The translations under genes and the position numbers were made by a program. The notes under the pieces were generated by a model that worked only from the letters and a program-made list of their open reading frames with translations, searched no databases and was not told the DNA's origin. 64,000 nucleotides of DNA from Rhodococcus_F sp040656415 (GTDB lineage: Bacteria; Actinomycetota; Actinomycetes; Mycobacteriales; Mycobacteriaceae). The DNA lies in assembly GCF_040656415.1 (NCBI RefSeq), contig NZ_JBFAMC010000004.1, positions 1 through 64,000 of the forward strand. The letters run 5' to 3'. Positions 15,608-24,166 of this stretch are shown here, piece after piece (positions within the stretch are counted from its first letter, which is position 1; each line of letters begins with the position of its first letter).

Positions 15608-17887
15608 TCACAGCAGGCTCTTCGGTCGGACTGCGTTGGCCGTGTCGACCAGCGTGTATCGGTGAGTGCGCACGGTGGCTTTGCGCGCCAAGGCCCTCAG
15701 CCCAGCCTCTGCGCCCCTTCGTAGCCCCCGTTCGGTGAACTCCACGCCGAGGATCGGTTCGTGCTCCATCTCCGGGGCGTGACCTGCTCGTATCCAGTCC
15801 AGCGCGGTTCCGAGTACGAGGGTTCGCATTTGCAGTCCCCTGCCGACCTCGGGCGGAAGCATTTCGATACGGGCTGCGGCCTCTCGAATCGAGGCCTCGT
15901 CCATCTCGTCGATCGGCCTGCTGGACAGCAGCATCAGAGCACTCGTCATCAGGGACATGTTGAACCGCCGGGACGTGAGGGGAACCTGGTCGAGGGCTGC
16001 AAGAGCACCCGCAATATCTCCTCTCTCGGCGAGTTGCCGTGCCAACCCGAACGCGGCACTGACAACGCTGTGGTCGGTGCGACAAACGGCCTGGTAGTAC
16101 TTCACCGCGTACGCCCGCCACTTCGATTGGGCGGAAGTGTCTTCCTCTTGCAGGATCAGTTCGGCAGTGGCGGCGAGGGCGAGTTTAGGTGCAATTTCAC
16201 CAGGGAACGCCTGCAGTACGGACTCGAATTGGCCGAATGCGGCCTCCAACGCGCCGTCAGCGAGGTACGTGAGCCCGGCGTACCAGTCGACGCGCCAGTT
16301 GCTGCCGATATCTTCCTTTAAGGTGCCGAGAAGTTCGATCGCGGCCGCGGCGTCGTAGAGGTCGAGGTTCGCCTTGATCTCGGCAAGAGTGAGCTCGCGG
16401 GAGAAGGCTTCGTTCATGTCGCCGCCGCCCCCTCCCTCCCGCGCGCTCTGAATGGAATCCAGCGTCAACTGCGGTTCGCTGTGCACGGTGGTGGCGAGAA
16501 GTTGAGCATTCGGATCCGTCGGGTCGATCAGCGGCACCGGCAGTGCGTGGGCCACCGACTTCCGGTCCAGATTGCTGTCTCGCGCGACTCCGTCCAGATA
16601 CACGTCGGTCTGTTCGACTGCCTCGGTGGTGCCGTAACCTGTTCTCACTCTGCTGAACATGCGGGATATTCCGGGATGTTCCTCCCCGGTCTGCAGGGCA
16701 AGCGTTTCTCGCAACACACCGGTGAGCTGGCCTGCCATTTCGTCGGCCGACGCGAAACGCTGATTCCAATCGGGGTTGGTGGCACGCAACAGCAGGCGGT
16801 GGAAGGACTCGTACTCGGCGAGGAGCGGTGCCTGTTCGGGAGATGGGATCCCGTCGAGAAACCGGCCCTTTTCCGAGGGCATGTCAAGGGTCAACACCGC
16901 GAGCGTACGCCCGACCGTGTAGATGTCGGACGCGATGGTCGGACCGGTCCTCAGAATCTCCGGGGCCTGGTATCCCGGAGTGCCGTAGATGTGTCCGTAG
17001 GCGTCGAGACCCGAGACTGCACCGAGATCGATCAGCTTGATCGAATCCTCAGTCACCATCACGTTCTCGGGCTTGAGATCGTTGTACGCGAGGCCGGTGG
17101 AATGTAGGTATTCCAGTGCGGGAAGGATTTCGAGCACGTACGCGATCGCTTGCTCGATCGGGATACGCTCTGGGCGACGATGCGTGGACAGAACGTTGCG
17201 TAGTGAATGACCTCCGACGTACTCCATGACGATGTAGCCGGTTGGACTGCCGCCCAGGCCAGGGTGCTCGACGAAGTTGAAAATCTTCACGATGCTGGGA
17301 TCACTCACTTCGGCAAGGAACTGGCGTTCCGCTACAGCCACGGCCTGAGCCTCGGCGTCGCCGAAGTGCAGCAGGCCCTTGAGGACCACCCACCGGTCGC
17401 TCACGTTGCGGTCGATCGCGAGATAGATCCACCCGAGACCGCCGTGTGCTATGCAGCCCTGTACCTCGTATTGGCCACCCACCAGGTCGCCCTGGCGCAG
17501 TAGCGGCCTGAAGTCGAAAGATGTACCACACGAAGGGCACTCGCCGAATTCCGATCCCGCGAGCAGTGTGCTGCTGCGGCCGACCGGGTTGTTGCACTTC
17601 CAGCAGAAGCGCTTGTTCTCGGGAACCTTCGGATCAGCCATCACCGCCGAGGCCGGGTCGGGTGTCGTCACCATCGGAATCTCGACGAGGCCACCGCCGA
17701 GGTGCATACGCACACCGGAACGGCTGCGCACTGAACGCATCGAACGGCCGCTTCCTGCCCGCTGGGAAGGCCGGGTCATCTCTGCGTCTGAGGCCTGGGT
17801 GGCCAAACCGTCGTCAACCCCCCGGACCACCTCAGGGGGGGTGATCCCCGGGTCCGGGGGCTTCGGTTCCTTCGAATGCTGCGGCAC
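15608..17887 (-). CDS. pknG: Serine/threonine-protein kinase PknG
   Basis: A soluble Ser/Thr kinase that, in actinobacteria, phosphorylates the FHA protein GarA/OdhI and so controls 2-oxoglutarate and glutamate metabolism. From the GTG start the 759 residues show an N-terminal disordered part, a rubredoxin-like site with Cys95/Cys98 and Cys117/Cys120 (FCWKC, CPSC), a kinase domain (VVLKG Lys170; YNDLKPEN Asp270, non-RD; LIDLG) and a C-terminal TPR region with ALDWIRAG and RYTLVDTAN near the end. The GTG start is preferred because GAGGGG lies 5 nt upstream and the length matches M. tuberculosis PknG (750). It begins 8 nt after glnH, in the conserved glnX-glnH-pknG operon. Confidence 0.95.
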   Translation of the reverse strand: MPQHSKEPKPPDPGITPPEVVRGVDDGLATQASDAEMTRPSQRAGSGRSMRSVRSRSGVRMHLGGGLVEIPMVTTPDPASAVMADPKVPENKRFCWKCNNPVGRSSTLLAGSEFGECPSCGTSFDFRPLLRQGDLVGGQYEVQGCIAHGGLGWIYLAIDRNVSDRWVVLKGLLHFGDAEAQAVAVAERQFLAEVSDPSIVKIFNFVEHPGLGGSPTGYIVMEYVGGHSLRNVLSTHRRPERIPIEQAIAYVLEILPALEYLHSTGLAYNDLKPENVMVTEDSIKLIDLGAVSGLDAYGHIYGTPGYQAPEILRTGPTIASDIYTVGRTLAVLTLDMPSEKGRFLDGIPSPEQAPLLAEYESFHRLLLRATNPDWNQRFASADEMAGQLTGVLRETLALQTGEEHPGISRMFSRVRTGYGTTEAVEQTDVYLDGVARDSNLDRKSVAHALPVPLIDPTDPNAQLLATTVHSEPQLTLDSIQSAREGGGGGDMNEAFSRELTLAEIKANLDLYDAAAAIELLGTLKEDIGSNWRVDWYAGLTYLADGALEAAFGQFESVLQAFPGEIAPKLALAATAELILQEEDTSAQSKWRAYAVKYYQAVCRTDHSVVSAAFGLARQLAERGDIAGALAALDQVPLTSRRFNMSLMTSALMLLSSRPIDEMDEASIREAAARIEMLPPEVGRGLQMRTLVLGTALDWIRAGHAPEMEHEPILGVEFTERGLRRGAEAGLRALARKATVRTHRYTLVDTANAVRPKSLL

Positions 17888-17895
17888 GAATCCCC

Positions 17896-18876
17896 TCAGT
17901 CTCGATACACGGCAGGCGGTGGAGTGGGCGGGCCGAGCATGGGCAGCCAGCGGGAGTGGATTTGTGCCCAAGTTCCGTCACGGCGGATGCGCTCGAGTGT
18001 GCCGTTGACGAACCGTACGAGGTCCTCGTTCTCCTTTTTTATACCCACCCCGTACGGTTCGACGCCCATGCTTGCTCCGACGATCTCCAGATATGGGTCT
18101 TGGGAGGTAAGACCCGCCAGGATTGCGTCGTCTGTGCTGATGGCGTCGACCTGGCGCTGCTGAAGCACCACGAGGCAATCCGACCACATGGGGACCGAAA
18201 GTATGTCCGCTGAGGGGGCGAGCTGCTGCAGGCGCGTCATCGACGTGGTGCCGGGAACGACGCACACGCGCTTGTCTTCCAGGTCGGCGAGACCGCGGAT
18301 CGGTGAACCTATTTCGGTGAGAATGCGCTGGTTCGCCTGGAGGTACTCGGTGGAGAATTCCACTTGCTCGCGGCGCTCGCAGGTGATCGTCATCGTGTTC
18401 ACCACGACATCGACCATCGACTCCTCGAGTGCCTCTTCACGGTTCTCGGTCATGACGATGCGGAGTTCGATGCGGTCGGGGTCGCCGAAAAGGTCTCGAG
18501 AGATCTCACGAGCGATATCGACGTCGAAGCCCTCGATCGCGCCGGTGGTGGGATTGAGAAAACTCAACAGGTTGCGGCCGGTGTCGAGGCCGACGATCAG
18601 ACGTCCCCGTGCGCGAATCGCATCTACGGTGGGCGTCGGGTGGGCTCGGTCGGAAGCGGGAAGGGGTCGGAGGCTGGCGGTGGGGTCGCCGCAGTTCGGC
18701 TCCGGAGGCGGCGGTGGGGCTTCGGCCCTTCCGGGGATCTCGGTTGCGCCGGCCGGAAGTGGCGGCTGGACGTGCGTGGGGTTCGGTGACCCGGCATTGT
18801 CCACAGTCGGCTCTGCGCAAGCGCCGACCAGCAGCGTCAGCGCCATCAGTGTCAGCGCGATCCGGGGCCGCCTCAC
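17896..18876 (-). CDS. glnH: Amino-acid-binding lipoprotein GlnH
   Basis: A 326-residue type 3 periplasmic solute-binding protein. In mycobacteria GlnH binds aspartate/glutamate and signals through GlnX to PknG. The N terminus is a lipoprotein signal with lipobox LVGAC near 19-23. The SBP_bac_3 fold is visible: RLIVGLDTGRNLLSF, GFDVDIAREISRDLFGD, RIVMTENREEAL, DVVVNTMTITCERREQVEFS, VCVVPGTTSM, VDAISTDDAIL, YGVGIKKENEDLV. The GTG start overlaps the glnX stop (GTGA) with AGGGAA upstream; an upstream ATG eight codons earlier is less likely. Confidence 0.94.
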   Translation of the reverse strand: MRRPRIALTLMALTLLVGACAEPTVDNAGSPNPTHVQPPLPAGATEIPGRAEAPPPPPEPNCGDPTASLRPLPASDRAHPTPTVDAIRARGRLIVGLDTGRNLLSFLNPTTGAIEGFDVDIAREISRDLFGDPDRIELRIVMTENREEALEESMVDVVVNTMTITCERREQVEFSTEYLQANQRILTEIGSPIRGLADLEDKRVCVVPGTTSMTRLQQLAPSADILSVPMWSDCLVVLQQRQVDAISTDDAILAGLTSQDPYLEIVGASMGVEPYGVGIKKENEDLVRFVNGTLERIRRDGTWAQIHSRWLPMLGPPTPPPAVYRD

Positions 18877-20237
18877 TGGTATTCCCTCAATCGGGGCCAC
18901 AACCCAATGATAATTCCACCGAGCCCGACCAGCGTGAGAACCAGTGCGCCGGGACCGAGCGCGGTCAGCACCGTGGTCGCCGACGCGACGTTCGAACGCA
19001 GATGGTCACGGGCAATTTCGATTCCGTCGTCGAGAGCGTTGTCGAGAGCGGTGAATTGGGCGGCGGAATCGTTCGGCGCCGGTCCGATGGCAACCGCTGC
19101 CGCCGATTCGAAATCGCCGACGCCGAGGACGGTGTTCATCCGCTCGTGCGCCGACAGCCAGCGAGTCTGGGCTTGCTGAGCATTCGCAACCTCGTCCTGA
19201 CCGACCCGCAGGTTGCTACCGTCGGGGTAATTGGACAACAGATCGCCCAATTGCTTTGATTTGTCGTCGAAAATCAAGTCGTAGTCGCCGCCTGTATCCC
19301 GGCGGGCCAGTTTGAGCATCTCCTGAGTGCGAGCCTGCTGGGCCAAGATGCTCCCGGCGGTCAGTTCGTGTAAGGGGCGCGCGCCCTCGGTCAGTGCACG
19401 CCGGGTGTCGAGGGACGAGATCACCCCAGCCACCAGCATCCAGACGAGGAGGATTACGGTGCACGTCGACGCCAGGATCAGCCCGAGATTGAACTTGCGT
19501 CTGCTGACTCTGGCGATGGCGACTTGAGCGAACACCAGAGCCACGAGAGCCACGACGATGAAGGTCAGTGCCAGCCAGGGCGGCCGCGAGTAGTTCCGCT
19601 GAATGTCCGCGATGCGGGTCTCCTGCTCGGCGAGCAACTGACTGGCCATCGGCAGCAAGCGGTTCTGCATCACTGTGGAGGCTTCGCTGAGATAGGAAGC
19701 ACCAACCGGGTGACCGGACCGATTGTTGGTCCGTGCGGTTGCGACGAGGCCGGCATAGGTACTGAGGTCGGTGGAGATCGACGACAGAAGTCTTCTGCTG
19801 TTCTCGTCACGCACTGTCGGCCCGCCCGACGAGGCGTATACGAGATCGGAGGATGCTGTTGACATCGCCTGCGCGTACCTGTCCTGGAGTTCCGGCGATT
19901 CGAGACCTCCGGAGATGAACGCCGTCGTTGCCGCGGTGTCTGCTGCCGATAGAGAGGTGTAGAGGCTTCGGGTCGAGTACGCGAGGGGTTCGGTCTCGGC
20001 CAGCATGGTGTGGAGGGTGTCCTCGCTGGCGTTCACGATCGATGCGGCGACCACGCCCGCGGTCAGGGTGAGAACGGCCAAGATGGTGCCGAGTACGGTG
20101 AGTTTCCCGGGGGTCGAGGCGAGAAAGGCGCGCAGTTCTTTCCGGGGTGTCGCCACGTGTTCGACATCGTCCTTCGCGACGGCAGCCGATGGGCGGCTTC
20201 CGTGGGGTTCGATCGACGGAGCGCTACGCAGAACCAC
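18873..20237 (-). CDS. glnX: Membrane signalling protein GlnX
   Basis: A 455-residue membrane protein with four predicted transmembrane segments (LTVLGTILAVLTLTAGVVAA near the N terminus; LALTFIVVALVALVFAQVAI and LGLILASTCTVILLVWMLVA in the middle; LGPGALVLTLVGLGGIIIGL at the end) separating two extracytoplasmic helical regions. In mycobacteria GlnX links the binding protein GlnH to the kinase PknG. The GTG reading VVLRSAP is chosen because GGAGG sits 8 nt before it; an ATG two codons upstream is the alternative. First gene of the operon. Confidence 0.88.
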   Translation of the reverse strand: MVLRSAPSIEPHGSRPSAAVAKDDVEHVATPRKELRAFLASTPGKLTVLGTILAVLTLTAGVVAASIVNASEDTLHTMLAETEPLAYSTRSLYTSLSAADTAATTAFISGGLESPELQDRYAQAMSTASSDLVYASSGGPTVRDENSRRLLSSISTDLSTYAGLVATARTNNRSGHPVGASYLSEASTVMQNRLLPMASQLLAEQETRIADIQRNYSRPPWLALTFIVVALVALVFAQVAIARVSRRKFNLGLILASTCTVILLVWMLVAGVISSLDTRRALTEGARPLHELTAGSILAQQARTQEMLKLARRDTGGDYDLIFDDKSKQLGDLLSNYPDGSNLRVGQDEVANAQQAQTRWLSAHERMNTVLGVGDFESAAAVAIGPAPNDSAAQFTALDNALDDGIEIARDHLRSNVASATTVLTALGPGALVLTLVGLGGIIIGLWPRLREYQ

Positions 20238-20405
20238 GTCCATCACCTCCCAGGAACGTTCTCTCCTTGTGGCGAGCATATAAGGGAAAGCCACGGTCCG
20301 GCGTTATCCGGACCGTGCAGTCGGTCGCGGATTGCCTGCGATTGGCTCCGAGGCGAACGGCTAGTGTGAGGGAACCGAAGGTGACCCATCGGACAGGGGT
20401 AATCG

Positions 20406-21164
20406 ATGCGTGGTGATGGTGACGGCTGGATGACGGGGCCGGACGGCAGTCGTCATTGGGGAAAACATGGCGCGGCTGGGTTGTTGCTGCGCGCGCCTAT
20501 GGCTGATCGAACACCCGCGGTGTTGTTGCAACACCGCGCATTGTGGAGCCACCAGGGCGGAACGTGGGCGTTGCCCGGCGGAGCCCGGGACAGTCACGAA
20601 ACCACCACCCACGCCGCTGTACGCGAAGCTCACGAAGAAGCCGGCATCAATATCGAGGCCATACGGGTCCGCGCCGAGATCCTCACGGCCAAAGCAGCGA
20701 GCGGTTGGAGTTACACCACGGTGATCGCCGATACAGAGCGGCTGATCCCCACGGTCGCAAACCGGGAAAGCGTGGAGCTGCGCTGGGTTCGGGAGGCCGA
20801 TGTCGCCAGTCTGCCGCTACACCCCGGGTTCGAAGCGGGATGGCCGCGGTTGCAGACCGTCGAGGTGTCGTTGCTGCTCGATCGTCGTGCCGTGCCGGCG
20901 GAACACGCAGGCGTGACTTCACTGTCGGCGGAATTGCCCCGCACGGTTCACCTGCCCGACAGCACGTGTGGGTGGCTGCAACGCGTCGAGGTCCTCGAAG
21001 CGCCGCAGTTGACAGGTCGACTCGCCGAGTTGACCGGCCATGGCACCGCTGTGAGAACGGTGACCGCGATCGTGAGCACCGATCCCGACGTGGTCGATCG
21101 ATTGCCGTCCACGATCATGGTCCTTCCGCCGTCAACTGTGCTGAGCTGGCTGAGCCGGCCGTAA
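20406..21164 (+). CDS. mutT3: Nudix hydrolase, MutT3-like
   Basis: A 252-residue Nudix hydrolase, orthologous by position to M. tuberculosis mutT3, which cleans oxidised nucleotides such as 8-oxo-dGTP. The Nudix box is complete: GGARDSHETTTHAAVREAHE followed by EAGI (about 58-81). The ending VVDRLPSTIMVLPPSTVLSW follows about 90 residues without a recognised domain. AGGGG lies 6 nt before the ATG. It is longer than the M. tuberculosis protein (about 217), mainly through the C terminus. Convergent with thiE, one base apart. Confidence 0.88.
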   Translation: MRGDGDGWMTGPDGSRHWGKHGAAGLLLRAPMADRTPAVLLQHRALWSHQGGTWALPGGARDSHETTTHAAVREAHEEAGINIEAIRVRAEILTAKAASGWSYTTVIADTERLIPTVANRESVELRWVREADVASLPLHPGFEAGWPRLQTVEVSLLLDRRAVPAEHAGVTSLSAELPRTVHLPDSTCGWLQRVEVLEAPQLTGRLAELTGHGTAVRTVTAIVSTDPDVVDRLPSTIMVLPPSTVLSWLSRP

Positions 21165-21165
21165 T

Positions 21166-21855
21166 CTATACGTTCTGCCGCAGCAGAGTTGAGAGTGAGC
21201 GTGCCGCCGCCTGCGGATCGGCCGCCTCGGTGATGGCCCGGACTACGACGATGCGGGTGGCGCCCGCCGCGAGGATCTCCGGTACTCGGGGTTCGTCGAT
21301 GCCACCGATCGCGAACCAGGGACGGTTCGGCTGGGAATCGGCAGTAGAGCGGATCAATTCGATTCCCGCCGCGCTGCGCCCGGGCTTGGTTGGGGTGGCC
21401 CACACCGGGCCCGTGCAGAAGTAGTCGACGCCCTCCTCGATCGCCGCGAGGCTTGCCTGCGCTCGGTTGTGAGTGGATCGACCGATCAGGACATCGGAGC
21501 CCACCACCGTCCGCGCCTGGGGGACGGGCAGATCGGTCTGGCCCAGATGGAGCACGTCTGCCCCCGCTGTCAGCGCGATGTCGGCGCGGTCGTTGACCGC
21601 GAATAGCGCACCGTGCCGCCTTGCCGCGGCCGCGACCACCGACAGTGCATTCAGTTCGTCCCGAGCATCCAAAGGACCGAACTTCTTTTCCCCGGACGAC
21701 CCCTTGTCACGGAGTTGGATGATGTCGACGCCGCCGGACAGCGCAGCCTCGACGAACTGCGCCAAGTCGCCCTTGTCGCGGCGCGCGTCTGTGCAGAGGT
21801 ACAAGCGCGCTGTTTCGAGGCGGCGGCGGCGGTCTGCGTGAGTGGCGTGCGGCAT
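21166..21855 (-). CDS. thiE: Thiamine-phosphate synthase
   Basis: Joins hydroxymethylpyrimidine diphosphate and the carboxythiazole phosphate to make thiamine phosphate. The TIM-barrel signatures are present: ARLYLCTDARRDKGDLAQFV, GGVDIIQLRDKG, ALFAVNDRADIAL, GADVLHLGQTDLP, IGRSTHN, DYFCTGPVWATPTKPG and WFAIGGI. I chose the ATG of MPHATHAD (229 residues); a GTG three codons earlier is possible and neither has a strong ribosome-binding site. It diverges from the riboswitch-controlled thiO-thiS-thiG genes. Confidence 0.93.
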   Translation of the reverse strand: MPHATHADRRRRLETARLYLCTDARRDKGDLAQFVEAALSGGVDIIQLRDKGSSGEKKFGPLDARDELNALSVVAAAARRHGALFAVNDRADIALTAGADVLHLGQTDLPVPQARTVVGSDVLIGRSTHNRAQASLAAIEEGVDYFCTGPVWATPTKPGRSAAGIELIRSTADSQPNRPWFAIGGIDEPRVPEILAAGATRIVVVRAITEAADPQAAARSLSTLLRQNV

Positions 21856-21896
21856 GGTGGTCACCGCATGACGGTAGCCTCTACGCTGAGAGTGCA

Positions 21897-21988
21897 TCAC
21901 GGGAGTCCCGAGGAACGTGGGGCTGAGAGGGGGTCACGCCGAACCCGACCGTCATACCTGACCCGGATCATGCCGGCGCAGGAAGTGG
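21897..21988 (+). promoter_or_regulatory. TPP (THI-box) riboswitch upstream of thiO
   Basis: The thiamine pyrophosphate aptamer is recognisable from its two conserved blocks, GGGGCTGAGAGGGGG and ACCTGACCCGGATCATGCCG followed by GCGCAGGAAG. The thiO ribosome-binding site GGAGGTGGG begins directly after the aptamer and the ATG is about 12 nt further on, which suggests control of translation by sequestering the Shine-Dalgarno rather than by a terminator. High TPP should shut down thiO-thiS-thiG. Confidence 0.93.
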
Positions 21989-21999
21989 AGGTGGGATTC

Positions 22000-23067
22000 A
22001 TGCCGAGATCGGTGTCCGTCGTCGGTGGCGGCGTGATCGGTCTGTCGATTGCATGGCGTGCTGCCAGGAGTGGCTGGTCCGTCCGCCTCTACGACCCTTC
22101 GATCGGATCCGGCGCATCATGGGCGGCGGGCGGAATGATTGCCCCGCTGTCGGAGGGGTGGCCGGGCGAGGAGAGCGCTCTCGAACTGGGCAGTGCATCA
22201 CTCGACCGATGGCCTGAGTTCGGCAAGGAGCTCGAAGTTGGCGCCGGTGTCGATCTGTTCACGTCGGAAAGTTCGCTCACCGTCGCGTTGGATGGCGCCG
22301 ACGCGGAGGATTTGCGAACGATTGCCGAATGGGTGGGCGGCCAGGGACGGGATATGCAGATCCTCAGCCGCACCGAGGTTCGTGAACTGGAGCCGATGTT
22401 GGGCCGTGGAGTCCGGTTGGGGCTGTTGGCCATCGGTGAACTGGCCGTGGACAACCGGCTGTTGCTGCACGCGCTTCGGCAGTGCGTGGTGGATGCGGGG
22501 GTCGAGTGCATTGCGCGGGCCGTGCAGAGCCTCGAGGGGCTCGAAACGGACCAGATCGTCGTCACCGCGGGCGTTGCCTCGCCGTCGGTGTGGCCCGGAC
22601 TTCCGGTTCGTCCGGTGAAGGGCGAGATACTGCGGCTGCGCTCGAGACCTGGGGTGGCACCCGCGCCTGGACGCACGGTTCGCGGCAGCGTGCACGGTCG
22701 TCCCGTATACCTGGTGCCACGCGCCGACGGCATCGTCGTGGGTGCCACTCAGTACGAGTCGGGTAACGACACCCAGGTCACGCTCGCGGGGGTGCGAGAC
22801 CTGATCGCGGATGCCGAAGCGTTGATGCCGACCATCGGCGAGTACGAACTGCACGAGGTTTCTGCAGGTCTGCGCCCGATGACTCCAGACAATTTGCCGC
22901 TGATCGGCCGGGTGTCCGATCGTATCGTCGTGGCAACCGGGCACGGCCGAGGAGGAATCCTCCTGGCACCGGTCACCGCTGAAGCGACGTTGGCACTCTT
23001 GGAGGGTTCCGCGCTCGCGGAGGCGAAAGCGGCCGACGTTCGACGTTTCGAGAAGTTAGCGAGGTAG
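22000..23067 (+). CDS. thiO: Glycine oxidase ThiO
   Basis: An FAD-dependent oxidase that converts glycine to iminoglycine for thiazole synthesis. The 355 residues begin with the dinucleotide fold SVVGGGVIGLSIAWRAARSG and continue with GASWAAGGMIAPLSEGWPGE, VDNRLLLHALRQC, VKGEILRLRS, VYLVPRADGIVVGATQYESG, LRPMTPDNLPLIG and VATGHGRGGILLAPVTAE, all typical of DAO-family glycine oxidases. The ATG lies just behind the riboswitch with GGAGGTGGG as ribosome-binding site. The stop is followed after 2 nt by thiS. Confidence 0.95.
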   Translation: MPRSVSVVGGGVIGLSIAWRAARSGWSVRLYDPSIGSGASWAAGGMIAPLSEGWPGEESALELGSASLDRWPEFGKELEVGAGVDLFTSESSLTVALDGADAEDLRTIAEWVGGQGRDMQILSRTEVRELEPMLGRGVRLGLLAIGELAVDNRLLLHALRQCVVDAGVECIARAVQSLEGLETDQIVVTAGVASPSVWPGLPVRPVKGEILRLRSRPGVAPAPGRTVRGSVHGRPVYLVPRADGIVVGATQYESGNDTQVTLAGVRDLIADAEALMPTIGEYELHEVSAGLRPMTPDNLPLIGRVSDRIVVATGHGRGGILLAPVTAEATLALLEGSALAEAKAADVRRFEKLAR

Positions 23068-23069
23068 AG

Positions 23070-23294
23070 ATGCGGGAGCAACAAGTGATGGTGCCCATCG
23101 GGATCAGTGTCAACGGCGAGGACCGCGAGTTGACGACACCGTTGACCATCGCCGAACTGCTAGAGACGATGTCCCTGCCCAGTAAGGGCATCGCAGTTGC
23201 GGTCAACGGTGAAGTGTTTCCACGTGCCCGGTGGGACGAGTCGGTGATGCGGGGCTGGGAGATCGAGATCCTCACGGCGGTACAGGGTGGCTGA
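23070..23294 (+). CDS. thiS: Sulfur carrier protein ThiS
   Basis: A 74-residue beta-grasp protein ending in the required Gly-Gly, which is thiocarboxylated and donates sulfur for the thiazole ring. Signatures: ISVNGEDRELTTPLTIAELL and GIAVAVNGEVFPRARWD. The usual ThiS length is about 66-70, so the ATG six codons downstream (MVPIGIS, with GGGAG in front) is an equally good start. The last codons overlap the GTG of thiG. Confidence 0.93.
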   Translation: MREQQVMVPIGISVNGEDRELTTPLTIAELLETMSLPSKGIAVAVNGEVFPRARWDESVMRGWEIEILTAVQGG

Positions 23295-24054
23295 CGGGGC
23301 ACTCGCTGCGCCCGACGGGCTCGAGATCGCGGACCGCACGTTCGATTCACGGTTGATCATGGGCACTGGCGGCGCAGCGAACCTCACAGTTCTCGAGGAC
23401 GCGCTCGTCGCGTCCGGCACGGAGTTGACCACCGTTGCGATTCGCCGCGTCGATGCATCGGGCGGCACTGGTGTGCTGGACCTTCTGAACCGCCTCGGCA
23501 TCGCACCGCTTCCCAACACAGCGGGCTGCCGAGGTGCAGCTGAGGCGGTGCTCACGGCACAGCTCGCCCGCGAGGCGCTCGAGACCAACTGGGTGAAGCT
23601 CGAGGTCATCGCGGACGAACGTACGCTGATGCCTGATTCCATCGAGTTGGTCAGCGCTGCAGAACAATTGGTCGACGACGGCTTTGTCGTCCTGCCGTAT
23701 ACCACCGACGACCCGGTATTGGCCCGCAGGCTGGAGGAAGTTGGGTGTGCAGCGGTGATGCCGCTGGGCTCGCCGATCGGTACCGGGTTGGGCATCGCGA
23801 ACCCGCACAACATCGAGATGATAGTCGAGGGGGCGGGTGTGCCAGTCATTCTCGATGCCGGCATCGGAACGGCCAGCGACGCCACCCGGGCCATGGAACT
23901 GGGGTGCGACGCCGTTCTGCTGGCTACTTCGGTGACCAGAGCGAAGGACCCGGTACTGATGGCGTCGGCAATGCGTGGGGCGGTTGTGGCGGGCTACCAG
24001 GCACGTCATGCCGGTCGCATCCCCAAACGGTTCTGGGCGCAGGCCTCGTCATAG
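23287..24054 (+). CDS. thiG: Thiazole synthase ThiG
   Basis: Condenses deoxyxylulose-5-phosphate, ThiS-thiocarboxylate and iminoglycine into the thiazole carboxylate phosphate. The 255 residues carry SRLIMGTGG, TTVAIRRVD, LLNRLGIAPLPNTAGCRGAA, the Schiff-base lysine in NWVKLEVIAD, VLPYTTDDPVLARRLEE, AVMPLGSPIGTGLGIANP and DAGIGTASDATRAMELGCD. The GTG start overlaps the end of thiS by 8 nt, so the two are coupled. Confidence 0.96.
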   Translation: MADGALAAPDGLEIADRTFDSRLIMGTGGAANLTVLEDALVASGTELTTVAIRRVDASGGTGVLDLLNRLGIAPLPNTAGCRGAAEAVLTAQLAREALETNWVKLEVIADERTLMPDSIELVSAAEQLVDDGFVVLPYTTDDPVLARRLEEVGCAAVMPLGSPIGTGLGIANPHNIEMIVEGAGVPVILDAGIGTASDATRAMELGCDAVLLATSVTRAKDPVLMASAMRGAVVAGYQARHAGRIPKRFWAQASS

Positions 24055-24166
24055 ATTTCGGGGTGAGATCGGGGTTCGACTCAGGGTAGAAGCGGTACCG
24101 GGGAATGAGGAAGTAGTAGACCTGTGGCCGATTCGAATAGGGCCGTGTTTACGGCATGCTCTCATC

